A DNA stretch of 64,000 bases from an uncultured Holophagaceae bacterium (GTDB lineage Bacteria > Acidobacteriota > Holophagae > Holophagales > Holophagaceae), in NCBI GenBank assembly GCA_903884655.1, contig CAISFO010000044.1:1-64000 (forward strand). Direction: 5' to 3'. A program made the translations under genes and the position numbers. This document shows, piece after piece, positions 38,574 to 47,080 of the stretch. Under the pieces are notes generated by a model, which did not search any database, was not told the origin of the DNA, and saw nothing but the letters and a program-made list of their open reading frames with translations. Every line of letters begins with the position of its first letter. Position 1 is the first letter of the stretch.

Positions 38574-39587
38574 ATGGCCCACATTCAGTGGAAGGATCGC
38601 TACAACATCAACTTCCGGGAGATCGACGCGCAGCATCGCGGTCTGCTGGACATCCTCAATGAGCTGAGCGACCTCATGGATGGCCTCCATCATGCCGACG
38701 AAGTCCTGCGCATTTTCGGCGCCCTGGGGGACTACGCCCAGACCCACTTCAGCAGTGAAGAGCGCTACATGCAGGCGGCCAACTACCCGAAGCTGGCCCA
38801 GCACCGCCAGGAGCATGTGACCTTCGTGAACCGGGTGAAGGAGCTCGGCCGGGACTATAATCCCGGCGACCACCGCCAGGTGGAAGCGACCTCCGAGTTC
38901 CTCCGGGACTGGTACCTGAGCCACATCACCAAGCTCGACCAGGATTACGTACCCTACCTCAAGCGGGCCCTGCCCACAGCCTCCATCGAGGGCATCCTGT
39001 TCGGACTGGATGGCGTGGTGTGTGCCATGGATCCGGCACCCCTCGTCAAGGCGATGTCCGCTGCGAGCGGGAAGGCGGAACCAGAGGTCCTGGGCGCCCT
39101 CTGGGAGGACCCGGGACTCCTGCGGGAACTGGAGACCGGGAACTGGGATCTGGATCGCTTCGGAACCGAGTTTTCCGCCTGGTCGGGCCGGACGGCTGAA
39201 CCCGGCCCACTTGCGTCCAGCTACGCGGCCTCCTTCCAGCCCGTGGCCGCGCTGCTGCGCTTTGCCGAGCGGCTCAAGGTCCACCAGAGCGTGGCCCTGG
39301 TGGGTAATGCCACTCCCTGGATGAGAGCCGCAGGAGTCGCCCACCTTGGCCTGGAGGGTGTCTTCAGTGCGGAGGTGTTCTCCTGCGATATCTTGACCAG
39401 GCTTCCAGACAAGGCCTTCTTCCTGGCGGTGGCAGACTGCCTCCAATTGGCGCCAGACACCTGCCTGCTCATCCACCGAGACGAGGCCTGCCTGGACGCG
39501 GCCCAGAAAGCCAGGCTGCAGACCCTCCACTACACGAACCCGGTGATGCTCATGTCGGAACTCCGCCGCATGGGTGTGCCGTTCTGA
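38574..39587 (+). CDS. Bacteriohemerythrin fused to a degenerate HAD-like domain
   Basis: Residues 1-130 form a bacteriohemerythrin with all seven diiron ligands in place: H21, H58, E62, H77, H81, H117 and D122. Such domains bind O2. Residues about 138-337 look like a HAD-superfamily phosphatase of the YihX type, but the nucleophile position in motif I is glycine (ILFGLDGVV, G144 where Asp is expected). Motif II reads VALVGNATPW and the acidic motif near the end reads LLIHRDEACLDAA, without the paired aspartates. The second half is therefore probably catalytically dead and may sense or bind. The oxygen domain suits an organism using high-affinity cbb3 respiration. Confidence 0.85.
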   Translation: MAHIQWKDRYNINFREIDAQHRGLLDILNELSDLMDGLHHADEVLRIFGALGDYAQTHFSSEERYMQAANYPKLAQHRQEHVTFVNRVKELGRDYNPGDHRQVEATSEFLRDWYLSHITKLDQDYVPYLKRALPTASIEGILFGLDGVVCAMDPAPLVKAMSAASGKAEPEVLGALWEDPGLLRELETGNWDLDRFGTEFSAWSGRTAEPGPLASSYAASFQPVAALLRFAERLKVHQSVALVGNATPWMRAAGVAHLGLEGVFSAEVFSCDILTRLPDKAFFLAVADCLQLAPDTCLLIHRDEACLDAAQKARLQTLHYTNPVMLMSELRRMGVPF

Positions 39588-39593
39588 CCGGCC

Positions 39594-39889
39594 TAGGGTC
39601 TGTTTCCAGAGTGGATGCGAGCCGCGACGGGTCCAGCCGCGTGATCCAGCAGAAGTCCTTTTTGTCTCGCGTATCGCCGAATGCGATACCGAGAGGGCAG
39701 TGGCCGCAGAGCGATGTGGTGCATCGTTCACCATTCGCAAAGCGGATAGGGCCGCATCGGCCCAGCCGATGGCGGGGGCGAAGCCCCGAGGGCTAAAGGC
39801 CCGAGCCAGGGCGGCGAACGAAGCTGGGCGCGCGGCTGGCCCCGTCCCGGAGGGCAAGGGGCGGCGCCTCACTCTGAAAACAGACCCTA
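39594..39889. mobile_element. 296-bp element with 20-bp terminal inverted repeats (MITE-like)
   Basis: TAGGGTCTGTTTCCAGAGTG (39594-39613) is the reverse complement of CACTCTGAAAACAGACCCTA (39870-39889) apart from one base. Between them lie serial hairpins: GTATCGC-CGAAT-GCGATAC (39671-39689), CGATG/CATCG (39712-39726), GGGCCG-CAT-CGGCCC (39749-39763) and GGGGC-GAA-GCCCC (39775-39787). No transposase frame is present and no clear target-site duplication was seen. The right end supplies the stop codon of the PPOx-family gene. A 111-codon open frame crossing it is considered accidental. Confidence 0.6.
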
Positions 39890-40363
39890 ACGCCGCGCCT
39901 TGCCCGTGATCCGCTCGATGCGGATGCGCAAGACCGTCGTGCGGAACAGGTCCTTCTCGATCTCGCGGTCCACCATCTCAGCGTGCTCCTTCGCGAACCG
40001 CAGTCCCAGGGCCCGCAGCAGGCGCCGCTTTTCGTGATCGTCCGGAACCATTTCTGCGTGGCCGAACACGACGGCGCTCGCATACCGGGTGGCCAGTTCC
40101 AGCGGCAGGGTCTCGGCCTGGGTGACCACGCAATAGGAGACCTTCGGAGTGAAGGCCAGGTTGTCGAGCTTGTGGCCCTGGGTGGCGCAGTGGATGATCA
40201 GGTCCCCGTCCACCACCGCGTGGTTCACGGGCACCGCGTAGGGCCAGCCCTGCTCATCCACGGTGGCGAGCACGCCCCATTCGCCTGCCTCGAGCAGCAG
40301 CCAGGCCTCCGCCTCGCTCAGCTCGCGGTCCCGCCGTCGGATGGGGTGGCTGGGTACAGTCAT
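39887..40363 (-). CDS. Pyridoxamine 5'-phosphate oxidase-family flavoprotein (NimA-like)
   Basis: From the ATG at 40363 (MTVPSHPIRRRDRELSEAEA) the 158-residue protein shows the split-barrel flavin-binding pattern WGVLATVDEQGWPYAVPVNHAVVDGDLIIHCATQGHKLDNL, as in small PPOx/NimA-type proteins. It probably binds FMN or F420; the substrate is unknown. It overlaps the mutS stop as ATGA. Its stop codon lies within the terminal repeat of the adjacent element, so the C-terminus may have been changed by insertion. Confidence 0.85.
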   Translation of the reverse strand: MTVPSHPIRRRDRELSEAEAWLLLEAGEWGVLATVDEQGWPYAVPVNHAVVDGDLIIHCATQGHKLDNLAFTPKVSYCVVTQAETLPLELATRYASAVVFGHAEMVPDDHEKRRLLRALGLRFAKEHAEMVDREIEKDLFRTTVLRIRIERITGKARR

Positions 40364-42879
40364 CGGCGCCTCGTCGCGATCCAGTTCAGGGCTTCCAGGG
40401 GGGTCATGCGGTTGAGATCCAGCGCCTCGAGTTCGGTCCGGAGCGGATCCGGTTCCGTGTCGAACAGGGGCAGGGCGGGCTGGCTGGGCATGGGCGCCCG
40501 GGGCAGCTCCTCCGGTGTCTGGGCCAGCAGACGCTGGGCTTTCTGGATGACCGACCTCGGCAGCCCCGCCAGCCGAGCCACCTGGATGCCGTAGCTTCGG
40601 TCTGCGGGCCCCGGGGCCACACGGTGGAGGAAGTGCAGCTGCTCTTCCCACTCCTGCACCTCGACATGGAGGTTCTGGATGCGGGAGTCGTCGGCCAGCT
40701 TGGTCATCTCGAAATAGTGCGTGGCGAACAGGGTGCGGGGCGCCCCACCCTTCAGATCACGCAGGAACAGCGCGATGGCCTCGGCCAGAGCCAGACCGTC
40801 CCTGGTGGACGTGCCGCGCCCGATCTCGTCCAGGATCACCAGGCTGGCGGCGGTGGCCTGGTTGAGGATGCGCGCCGTCTCCGTCATTTCCACCATGAAC
40901 GTGGACTGGCCCTTGGCCAGCTGATCCGAGGCGCCGATGCGGGTGAAGATGCGGTCCACCAGCCCGAAGCGCATGAGCTCCGCAGGCACGAAGGAGCCCG
41001 CCTGGGCGAGCACAACCAGCAGGGCCGCCGTGCGCAGGAAGGTGGACTTGCCGCCCATGTTGGGGCCCGTCACCACCGCCATGGGCTGGGCCGCGCTGAA
41101 CTGCAGGTCGTTGGGGATGCACTCACGGCCCAGCCGGGATTCCAGCATGGGATGCCGGGCCGAGGCCAGCACCAGCTCCCGCTCCTCGCCCAGTTCCGGC
41201 CGGGTCCAGCCCGAAAGCCGCGCCCGCTCTGCCAGGGCTGAGAGCACATCGAGTGTGGCCACGACCCGGGCCAGGGCCGTGAGCTCCGCCCGGGACTCGA
41301 GCACCAAAGCCAGCAGGCGCTGGAACTGGGCGGCCTCCAGGCGGGCCTGGTCGCTTTCGGCGCTCAGCAGCCGCTGCTCGAAGGCCACCAGTTTCTCGGT
41401 GGTGAAGCGCTCGGCATTGGCCAGGGTCTGCTTGCGGAGGAAGTGCGCAGGCACCGCGCCGAGGTTCGACTTGGTGATCTCGAAGTAGTAGCCGAACACC
41501 CGGTTGTACTTGATCTTCAGGCTGTTGATGCCGGAAGCGGCACGCTCTTCCTCCTCCAGCTCCAGCATCACCTGCTTGGCGTCCCGGGCCAGGCGCCGCA
41601 CGGTGTCAAGGTCCAGGTCCACGCCTTCGCGGATGAGGCCGCCCTTCTCCAGGTCCAGCGGCGGTGCTTCGACCAGGCAGCGCTGCAGCTCAGTGAGCAG
41701 GTCCTGGCAGAGCGGCGTGTCCGCAGGCCAGAGGGCGAGGCCTGCGACATCTTCGGCCCAGCCTTCATCCCGGATCCGCGCGGGCAGTTTCTGGAGCACT
41801 GCCAACCCATCCCGTAGCTGAGCCAGGTCCGGAGGACTGGCCAGACCCATGGCGACGCGGCCCAGCAGCCGGTCCAGGTCGGGAACGCGGGTCAGCAGGG
41901 TCTGGATCGGCGCGCGGCGGTGGTCCTCGGTGAGCCAGGCCACCTGGGACCAGCGGCGCTCCAGGGCGGGACGATCGCGCAGGGGCTGCTCCAGCCAGGC
42001 CTTCAGCCGGCGCGAGCCCATTCGAGTGCGGCACTGGTCCAGCAGGGCAAGCAGGGAGCCGGAGCGTCCCCCGTCGAAACCATTGGCCAGTACTTCGAGG
42101 TGCCGAGCGCTGGTGGCGTCCAGCAAGGGACCCGCGGCGCCCAGTTCCAGAGACACACCCTGGAGGTGGGCGGGCCGTCCCTTCTGGGTGGCTTCCACGT
42201 GGTCCAGCAGGGCCGCCAGGGCGCCCAGGGCGACGGGGTAGGGATCGAGGCCCACGCCCTCCAGGTGCTGCCAGCCGAAGAAGGCCAGCACCTGCTGCTT
42301 CGCCCGGGAGGGCTCGAAGCGCCAGGCAGGCAGCCGCGTGCGGGCAGCCTCCAGGTCGGCAATGTCCTCGGCGCCTTCGGCCAGGATCAGCTCCTGGGGC
42401 CCCAGGCGCTCCAGGGTGGCACGCAGGGCCTCCTCGCCCTCGCCCGGCAGCACCCGCAGGGTACCGGAGGCCAGCTGCAGCAGGGCCAGGCCCCAGGTGG
42501 AGCCATGGCGGTGCAGGGCGCAGAGCCAGCGGGCATCGTCGTCCAGCCAGGTGCCCGGCGTGATGATGCGCTTGATGGCCCGGGGCAGCAGACCCTTGAC
42601 CTCCTCGGGCTTGGCGGTGGGCTCGGCGATGGCTGCAGAGAAACCGGCTGCCAGCAGCTTGGGCAGGTAGGACTCCAGGGCGAAGTGGGGCACGCCACAC
42701 ATGGGCGTCTCCGCCTCGGTGCCCTTGCCCCGCTGGGTGAGCGCAATCTCCAGCACCGGCGCCGCGCGCACGGCATCCTCGCCCAGGATCTCGTAGAAGT
42801 CCCCCATCCGCGTCAGCAGCACGGCGTCCCCCGCCTCGCGCTTGAGGCCGGCGATCTGCTGCAGCATGGGTGTGGACAT
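40360..42879 (-). CDS. mutS: DNA mismatch repair protein MutS
   Basis: From the ATG at 42879 (MSTPMLQQIAGLKREAG) the protein is 839 residues, normal for MutS. The mismatch-reading motif GDFYE (F28, E30) is present, followed by connector, clamp and lever domains and the C-terminal ATPase with TGPNMGGKSTFLR, DEIGRGTSTRDG and ATHYFEMTKL. It recognises mispairs and recruits MutL. A 33-residue upstream extension in the same frame lacks family likeness. It is divergent from the kinase fusion gene. Confidence 0.96.
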   Translation of the reverse strand: MSTPMLQQIAGLKREAGDAVLLTRMGDFYEILGEDAVRAAPVLEIALTQRGKGTEAETPMCGVPHFALESYLPKLLAAGFSAAIAEPTAKPEEVKGLLPRAIKRIITPGTWLDDDARWLCALHRHGSTWGLALLQLASGTLRVLPGEGEEALRATLERLGPQELILAEGAEDIADLEAARTRLPAWRFEPSRAKQQVLAFFGWQHLEGVGLDPYPVALGALAALLDHVEATQKGRPAHLQGVSLELGAAGPLLDATSARHLEVLANGFDGGRSGSLLALLDQCRTRMGSRRLKAWLEQPLRDRPALERRWSQVAWLTEDHRRAPIQTLLTRVPDLDRLLGRVAMGLASPPDLAQLRDGLAVLQKLPARIRDEGWAEDVAGLALWPADTPLCQDLLTELQRCLVEAPPLDLEKGGLIREGVDLDLDTVRRLARDAKQVMLELEEEERAASGINSLKIKYNRVFGYYFEITKSNLGAVPAHFLRKQTLANAERFTTEKLVAFEQRLLSAESDQARLEAAQFQRLLALVLESRAELTALARVVATLDVLSALAERARLSGWTRPELGEERELVLASARHPMLESRLGRECIPNDLQFSAAQPMAVVTGPNMGGKSTFLRTAALLVVLAQAGSFVPAELMRFGLVDRIFTRIGASDQLAKGQSTFMVEMTETARILNQATAASLVILDEIGRGTSTRDGLALAEAIALFLRDLKGGAPRTLFATHYFEMTKLADDSRIQNLHVEVQEWEEQLHFLHRVAPGPADRSYGIQVARLAGLPRSVIQKAQRLLAQTPEELPRAPMPSQPALPLFDTEPDPLRTELEALDLNRMTPLEALNWIATRRR

Positions 42880-42995
42880 GGGCTTCCGGGGATCCGGATG
42901 GATGGGAACCTTCGATCTTCCCACATCACCTAGACTCTCCGGAGTGCATACTGACCCGCACTTCCCAGATGTATGCATGTTCTTGCGGGTGTCGG

Positions 42996-45944
42996 ATGAA
43001 CCCTGAGTCCAGCCGGATGCTGTTGCACTACCGCCTCGAAAACCGGATCGGGGAGGGCGGCATGGGGGAAGTCTGGAAGGCCACCGACACCACCCTGGAC
43101 CGGGAGGTGGCGATCAAACTCCTCCCGGCGACCTTCGCCAGGGACCCCGAGCGGGTTGCCCGGTTCGAGCGGGAGGCCAGGCTCCTGGCCTCCCTCAACC
43201 ACCCGAACATCGCGGCGGTGTACGGGTTGCATGCGGATGGCGAAGTCCACTTCCTGGCCATGGAGCTCGTGCGTGGTCACACGCTCACCCAGGAGATCCT
43301 CGGGGGCCTGACCGCCCACCGGGTGATCGACCTCGGGATCACGATCAGCGATGCCCTGTCCGCGGCCCACCGGCAGCACGTCATCCACCGGGATCTCAAG
43401 CCCGACAACATCATGATCGACGAGGCGGGGCGTCCGAAGGTGCTCGATTTCGGCCTGGCCAAGCTCGACGCCCTGGGGATTTCCCAGGAGGCCAAGACCT
43501 CCCTGATGACTCAGCAGGGCGCGTTGGTCGGCACCATCGCCTACATGTCCCCCGAACAGGCGGAGGGGAAGCCGGTGGACCCCCGTTCCGATGTCTTCTC
43601 CCTGGGCGTGGTGCTCTATGAACTGACCACGGGGTGCCGCCCCTTCGGCGGGGAGACCAGTCTGTCGATCCTGACGTCGATCCTGCGGGACACGCCGAGG
43701 CCAGTCACGGAATGCCAGCCAGCCACTCCTGAACGCCTAGATCGGATCATCCGCCGCTGCCTCGAGAAGCATCCCGAGGGGCGCTACCCGAACGCGTCTG
43801 CCCTGCGGGACGAGCTGAGGGCCCTGAAGGCGGAGCTCACCTCGGATCCCGGACGGATCGCCATTCCCGTGGGTAAGGCTCCTGCCCGGCGGGTGGCGAT
43901 GGGGCTCCTGGTGTTGGTCTGTCTGGTGGCCTTCGGGGGCTGGTGGTACCGCCACAACGCCAGGGTCCGCTGGGTCCGCACGGAGGCCTTGCCCAGGCTC
44001 GAAGGGATCGTCGAGCGCATCCAGGGCCTCGAGGAAGGGCGCGAGAGCTGGGATGCCTTCCTCCTGGCCAGGCAGATCGCCGCGGTGGTGCCCGGCGATC
44101 CCCTGGTGGAAAGGCTGCGGCCGAAGTTCGTGCGGGAGATCGCGATCACTTCGGATCCCCCGGGGGCATCAGTCTTCGCCCGGTACTACGATGAACCGGA
44201 GGCGGACCCGGTGTTCCTGGGCAGGACGCCCCTGGAGCGCCTCCCCTATGCCCGGGGGTTCAGCAGGCTCCAGCTCACCCTTGATGGCCACCTCCCCGTG
44301 GACGACGTCATCTGGAACTTCCCCCTCATCGGCGACCGGTGGAACTACCGGTTGACCCGGCCGGGCGAATTCCCGGAGGACATGGCCTTCGTCCCCAGCG
44401 GCGCCTTCGAGCTGTTCCTGCCCGGACTGGACCACCTGAAGGCCGAACCGACCGCCGCCTTCCTGATGGACCGCCACGAGGTGACCAACCGCGCCTTCAA
44501 GCGCTTCGTTGACGCGGGCGGCTACGCCGATCCGAAATACTGGCGGCAGCCCTTCATAGACAAGGGCCGGGAGCTCCCGCTCAGGGAGGCCCTCGCCAGA
44601 TTCACCGACCGCACCGGGCGCCCAGGGCCCGCGAGCTGGGAAGTGGGTTCCTATCCCGAAGGACGCGACGAGTACCCGGTGTCCGGCGTGAGCTGGTACG
44701 AGGCCGCAGCCTATGCCGAGTGGGCCGGGAAGCGCCTTCCCACGATCTTCCACTGGAACCGGGTGGCCTTCACCGTGGCCAGCTCGAGGATCATCCCGCT
44801 CTCCAACCTGGGGGGCAGCGGTCCCGTTCCCGTCGGCAGCACCAAGAGCATGAACCGCTTCGGCGTCTCGGATCTGGCGGGCAACGTGCGGGAATGGACC
44901 TGGAACGCCAGCGGCTCCGGCCTGGGCCGGTTCATCCTTGGCGGCGGCTGGAACGATCCCGACTACGCCTTCGCCGACGCCTATGCGCAGCCCCCCTTCG
45001 ACCGCTCGGCCACCAACGGGTTCCGCTGCATCCGACTGCTGGGGGAGGAGCCGAACCTCGCCGCCCTGGAGCGCACGGTGGAACGGCCCTTCAGGAACTT
45101 CAATGCGGAGAAGCCGGTGTCCGACGCGGTCTTCGCCCAGTACCTGCGCCAGTTCGCCTATGACAAGTCGCCCCTCGACCCCAGGATCGAAGAGGAGAAA
45201 CAAACCCCTTCGGGCCTGCGGCAGAAGATCACGTTCAATGCCGCCTACGGCGGCGAGCGGATGATGGCCTACCTGTTCCTGCCGTCCACCGGGAAACCTC
45301 CACACCAGATCGTGGTCATGTTCCCCGGTTCAGGGGCGATCAGCGCCCGCTCCAGTTCCACGATCGACCTCGGGCGTCTGGACTTCTTGCCCAAGAGCGG
45401 GCGTGCCGTCCTGTACCCGATCTACAAGGGCACCTTTGAACGGGGGGGCGAGCTGCACTCGGACTATCCATCCGATACAGCCTTCTACAAGGACCACGTC
45501 ATCATGTGGGGCAAGGACCTGGCCCGATCCATCGACTACCTGGAGACGCGCAAGGACATCGATGCGGGGCGCCTGGCCTACTACGGCCTGAGCTGGGGGG
45601 CGGCCCTCGGGGCCCTCTTGCCGGCGGTCGAACCTCGCATCAAGGCGAACATCCTCTACGTCGCGGGCCTGCAGTTCCAGCGGGCCCTGCCCGAGGCCGA
45701 TGCCATCAACTACATCACCCGGGTGAAGCAGCCCACCCTGATCCTCAATGGTGAATTGGACTTTTTCTTCCCGCCCGAAGCTTCCCAGCGTCCCCTGTTC
45801 GACCTGCTCGGAACCCCGCCGGCGAACAAGAAGCGGCTGGTGTTCCCGGGTGGCCACTCCGTGCCACGCACTGAGATGATCAAGGAATCCCTGCTCTGGC
45901 TCGACCGCTATCTTGGGCCCGTCGGCACCGTTCCGGGCCCCTAG
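42996..45944 (+). CDS. Ser/Thr kinase - FGE-like - alpha/beta hydrolase triple-domain membrane protein
   Basis: The 982-residue protein begins with a Hanks-type kinase (about 11-270) with GEGGMG loop, K41, HRDLKPDN (catalytic D133) and DFG at 151-153. A transmembrane helix follows (about 301-317), then a PEGA-like region (383-455), a formylglycine-generating-enzyme-like domain (about 460-682; MDRHEVTNRAFKRFV, GNVREWTWN, NGFRCIR) and an alpha/beta hydrolase (about 740-972; GLSWGAA with S866, GELDFFF with D922, GGHSVP with H954). The kinase faces the cytoplasm and the other domains should be outside. The FGE-like part lacks an obvious pair of catalytic cysteines. An in-frame ATG at 42969 is an alternative start. 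Confidence 0.88.
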   Translation: MNPESSRMLLHYRLENRIGEGGMGEVWKATDTTLDREVAIKLLPATFARDPERVARFEREARLLASLNHPNIAAVYGLHADGEVHFLAMELVRGHTLTQEILGGLTAHRVIDLGITISDALSAAHRQHVIHRDLKPDNIMIDEAGRPKVLDFGLAKLDALGISQEAKTSLMTQQGALVGTIAYMSPEQAEGKPVDPRSDVFSLGVVLYELTTGCRPFGGETSLSILTSILRDTPRPVTECQPATPERLDRIIRRCLEKHPEGRYPNASALRDELRALKAELTSDPGRIAIPVGKAPARRVAMGLLVLVCLVAFGGWWYRHNARVRWVRTEALPRLEGIVERIQGLEEGRESWDAFLLARQIAAVVPGDPLVERLRPKFVREIAITSDPPGASVFARYYDEPEADPVFLGRTPLERLPYARGFSRLQLTLDGHLPVDDVIWNFPLIGDRWNYRLTRPGEFPEDMAFVPSGAFELFLPGLDHLKAEPTAAFLMDRHEVTNRAFKRFVDAGGYADPKYWRQPFIDKGRELPLREALARFTDRTGRPGPASWEVGSYPEGRDEYPVSGVSWYEAAAYAEWAGKRLPTIFHWNRVAFTVASSRIIPLSNLGGSGPVPVGSTKSMNRFGVSDLAGNVREWTWNASGSGLGRFILGGGWNDPDYAFADAYAQPPFDRSATNGFRCIRLLGEEPNLAALERTVERPFRNFNAEKPVSDAVFAQYLRQFAYDKSPLDPRIEEEKQTPSGLRQKITFNAAYGGERMMAYLFLPSTGKPPHQIVVMFPGSGAISARSSSTIDLGRLDFLPKSGRAVLYPIYKGTFERGGELHSDYPSDTAFYKDHVIMWGKDLARSIDYLETRKDIDAGRLAYYGLSWGAALGALLPAVEPRIKANILYVAGLQFQRALPEADAINYITRVKQPTLILNGELDFFFPPEASQRPLFDLLGTPPANKKRLVFPGGHSVPRTEMIKESLLWLDRYLGPVGTVPGP

Positions 45945-45956
45945 AGGTGGACTAGG

Positions 45957-47063
45957 ATGGAGGCCATGGAACGCGTGGACGCGGTGGTCATCGGTGCCGG
46001 TGTGGTGGGCTTGGCCCTGGCCCGGCACCTGGCCCTGCAGGGGCGAGAGGTCGTGGTGCTTGAAGCGGAGGACCGCATTGGCACGGGCATCAGCTCGCGC
46101 AACAGCGAGGTCATCCACGCGGGGATCTACTACCCGGCCGGTTCGCTGAAGGCCCGGCTCTGCGTGGCGGGCAACCGTGCCCTCTACGCCTACTGCGCCG
46201 CCCATGGGGTGAACCACCGGTGCTGCGGCAAGCTCATCGTGGCCACGGACGGGACCCAGGTGGAGGCGTTGCGCCAGCTGCGGGGTCGCGCCGAGGCCAA
46301 TGGCTTGGCGGATCTCCAGTGGCTGGAGGCCGCGGAGGCCCTAGCCCTGGAACCTCGCCTCCGCTGCCGGGCGGCCCTACTGTCCCCCAGCACGGGCATC
46401 GTGGACAGCCATGGCCTCATGCGGGCCCTGCGCATCGAGGCCGAAGCCCATGGCGCGACGGTGGTGCTGAAGAGCCCCGTGGTTGGCGGCCGGGAGCGGG
46501 AGGGCGGCCTCGAGGTGGACGTGGGCGGCGCCGAGCCCATGAGCCTGCAAGCCGAGCGGGTCTTCAACTGCGCCGGACTGGGTGCGGTGGCCCTGGCTCA
46601 TGGCTTCGAGGGCGCAAACCATGAGTCCCTGCCCCCCCTGCCCCGCCAGTTCGCCAAGGGCAGCTATTTCAGCCTGGCTGGCGCGGCGCCCTTCTCGCGG
46701 CTGGTCTACCCGGTGCCCTCCCAGGGGGGGCTGGGCGTGCATCTCACGCTGGATCTCGCCGGTCAGGCCCGCTTCGGCCCAGATGTCGAATGGGTGGAGC
46801 GGGAAGACTACGATGTGGAGTCCCACCGCGCCGACAGCTTCTACGCCGAGGTCCGCAGATACTGGCCCGAGCTGCCGGACGGGGCGCTGCAGCCAGCCTA
46901 TGCAGGCATCCGGCCCAAGCTGCACGGCCCCGGAGAGCTCGCTCCAGACTTCCTGGTCCAGCGGGAGGATGACCATGGAGTGCATGGCCTGGTGAACCTC
47001 CTCGGCATCGAATCCCCGGGATTGACGGCCTGCCTGGCCCTGGCCGAGGAGGCCGCCCGCTGA
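45957..47063 (+). CDS. FAD-dependent L-2-hydroxyglutarate oxidase-like protein
   Basis: The 368-residue protein has an N-terminal FAD-binding motif ([20 protein letters not shown]), the DAO-family stretch [19 protein letters not shown] and [13 protein letters not shown], and the C-terminal [17 protein letters not shown]. These match L-2-hydroxyglutarate oxidase/dehydrogenase (LhgO-like) proteins, which oxidise L-2-hydroxyglutarate to 2-oxoglutarate. The shorter length than E. coli LhgO makes another 2-hydroxyacid or amino-acid substrate possible. It lies 12 bp after the kinase fusion gene and may be co-transcribed. Confidence 0.8.
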   Translation: MEAMERVDAVVIGAGVVGLALARHLALQGREVVVLEAEDRIGTGISSRNSEVIHAGIYYPAGSLKARLCVAGNRALYAYCAAHGVNHRCCGKLIVATDGTQVEALRQLRGRAEANGLADLQWLEAAEALALEPRLRCRAALLSPSTGIVDSHGLMRALRIEAEAHGATVVLKSPVVGGREREGGLEVDVGGAEPMSLQAERVFNCAGLGAVALAHGFEGANHESLPPLPRQFAKGSYFSLAGAAPFSRLVYPVPSQGGLGVHLTLDLAGQARFGPDVEWVEREDYDVESHRADSFYAEVRRYWPELPDGALQPAYAGIRPKLHGPGELAPDFLVQREDDHGVHGLVNLLGIESPGLTACLALAEEAAR

Positions 47064-47080
47064 GGCGGCTACCCTTGGGC

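Noticed and set aside
39574-39909. 111-codon plus-strand frame through the inverted-repeat element
   Set aside because: It starts inside the hemerythrin gene, crosses both terminal repeats and several hairpins, has no ribosome-binding site and ends inside the flavoprotein gene; composition explains the open frame.
42945-42977. 7-bp inverted repeat (TGCATAC/GTATGCA) before the kinase fusion gene
   Set aside because: The arms are short, 19 bp apart and one overlaps a possible start codon; too weak to call an operator.
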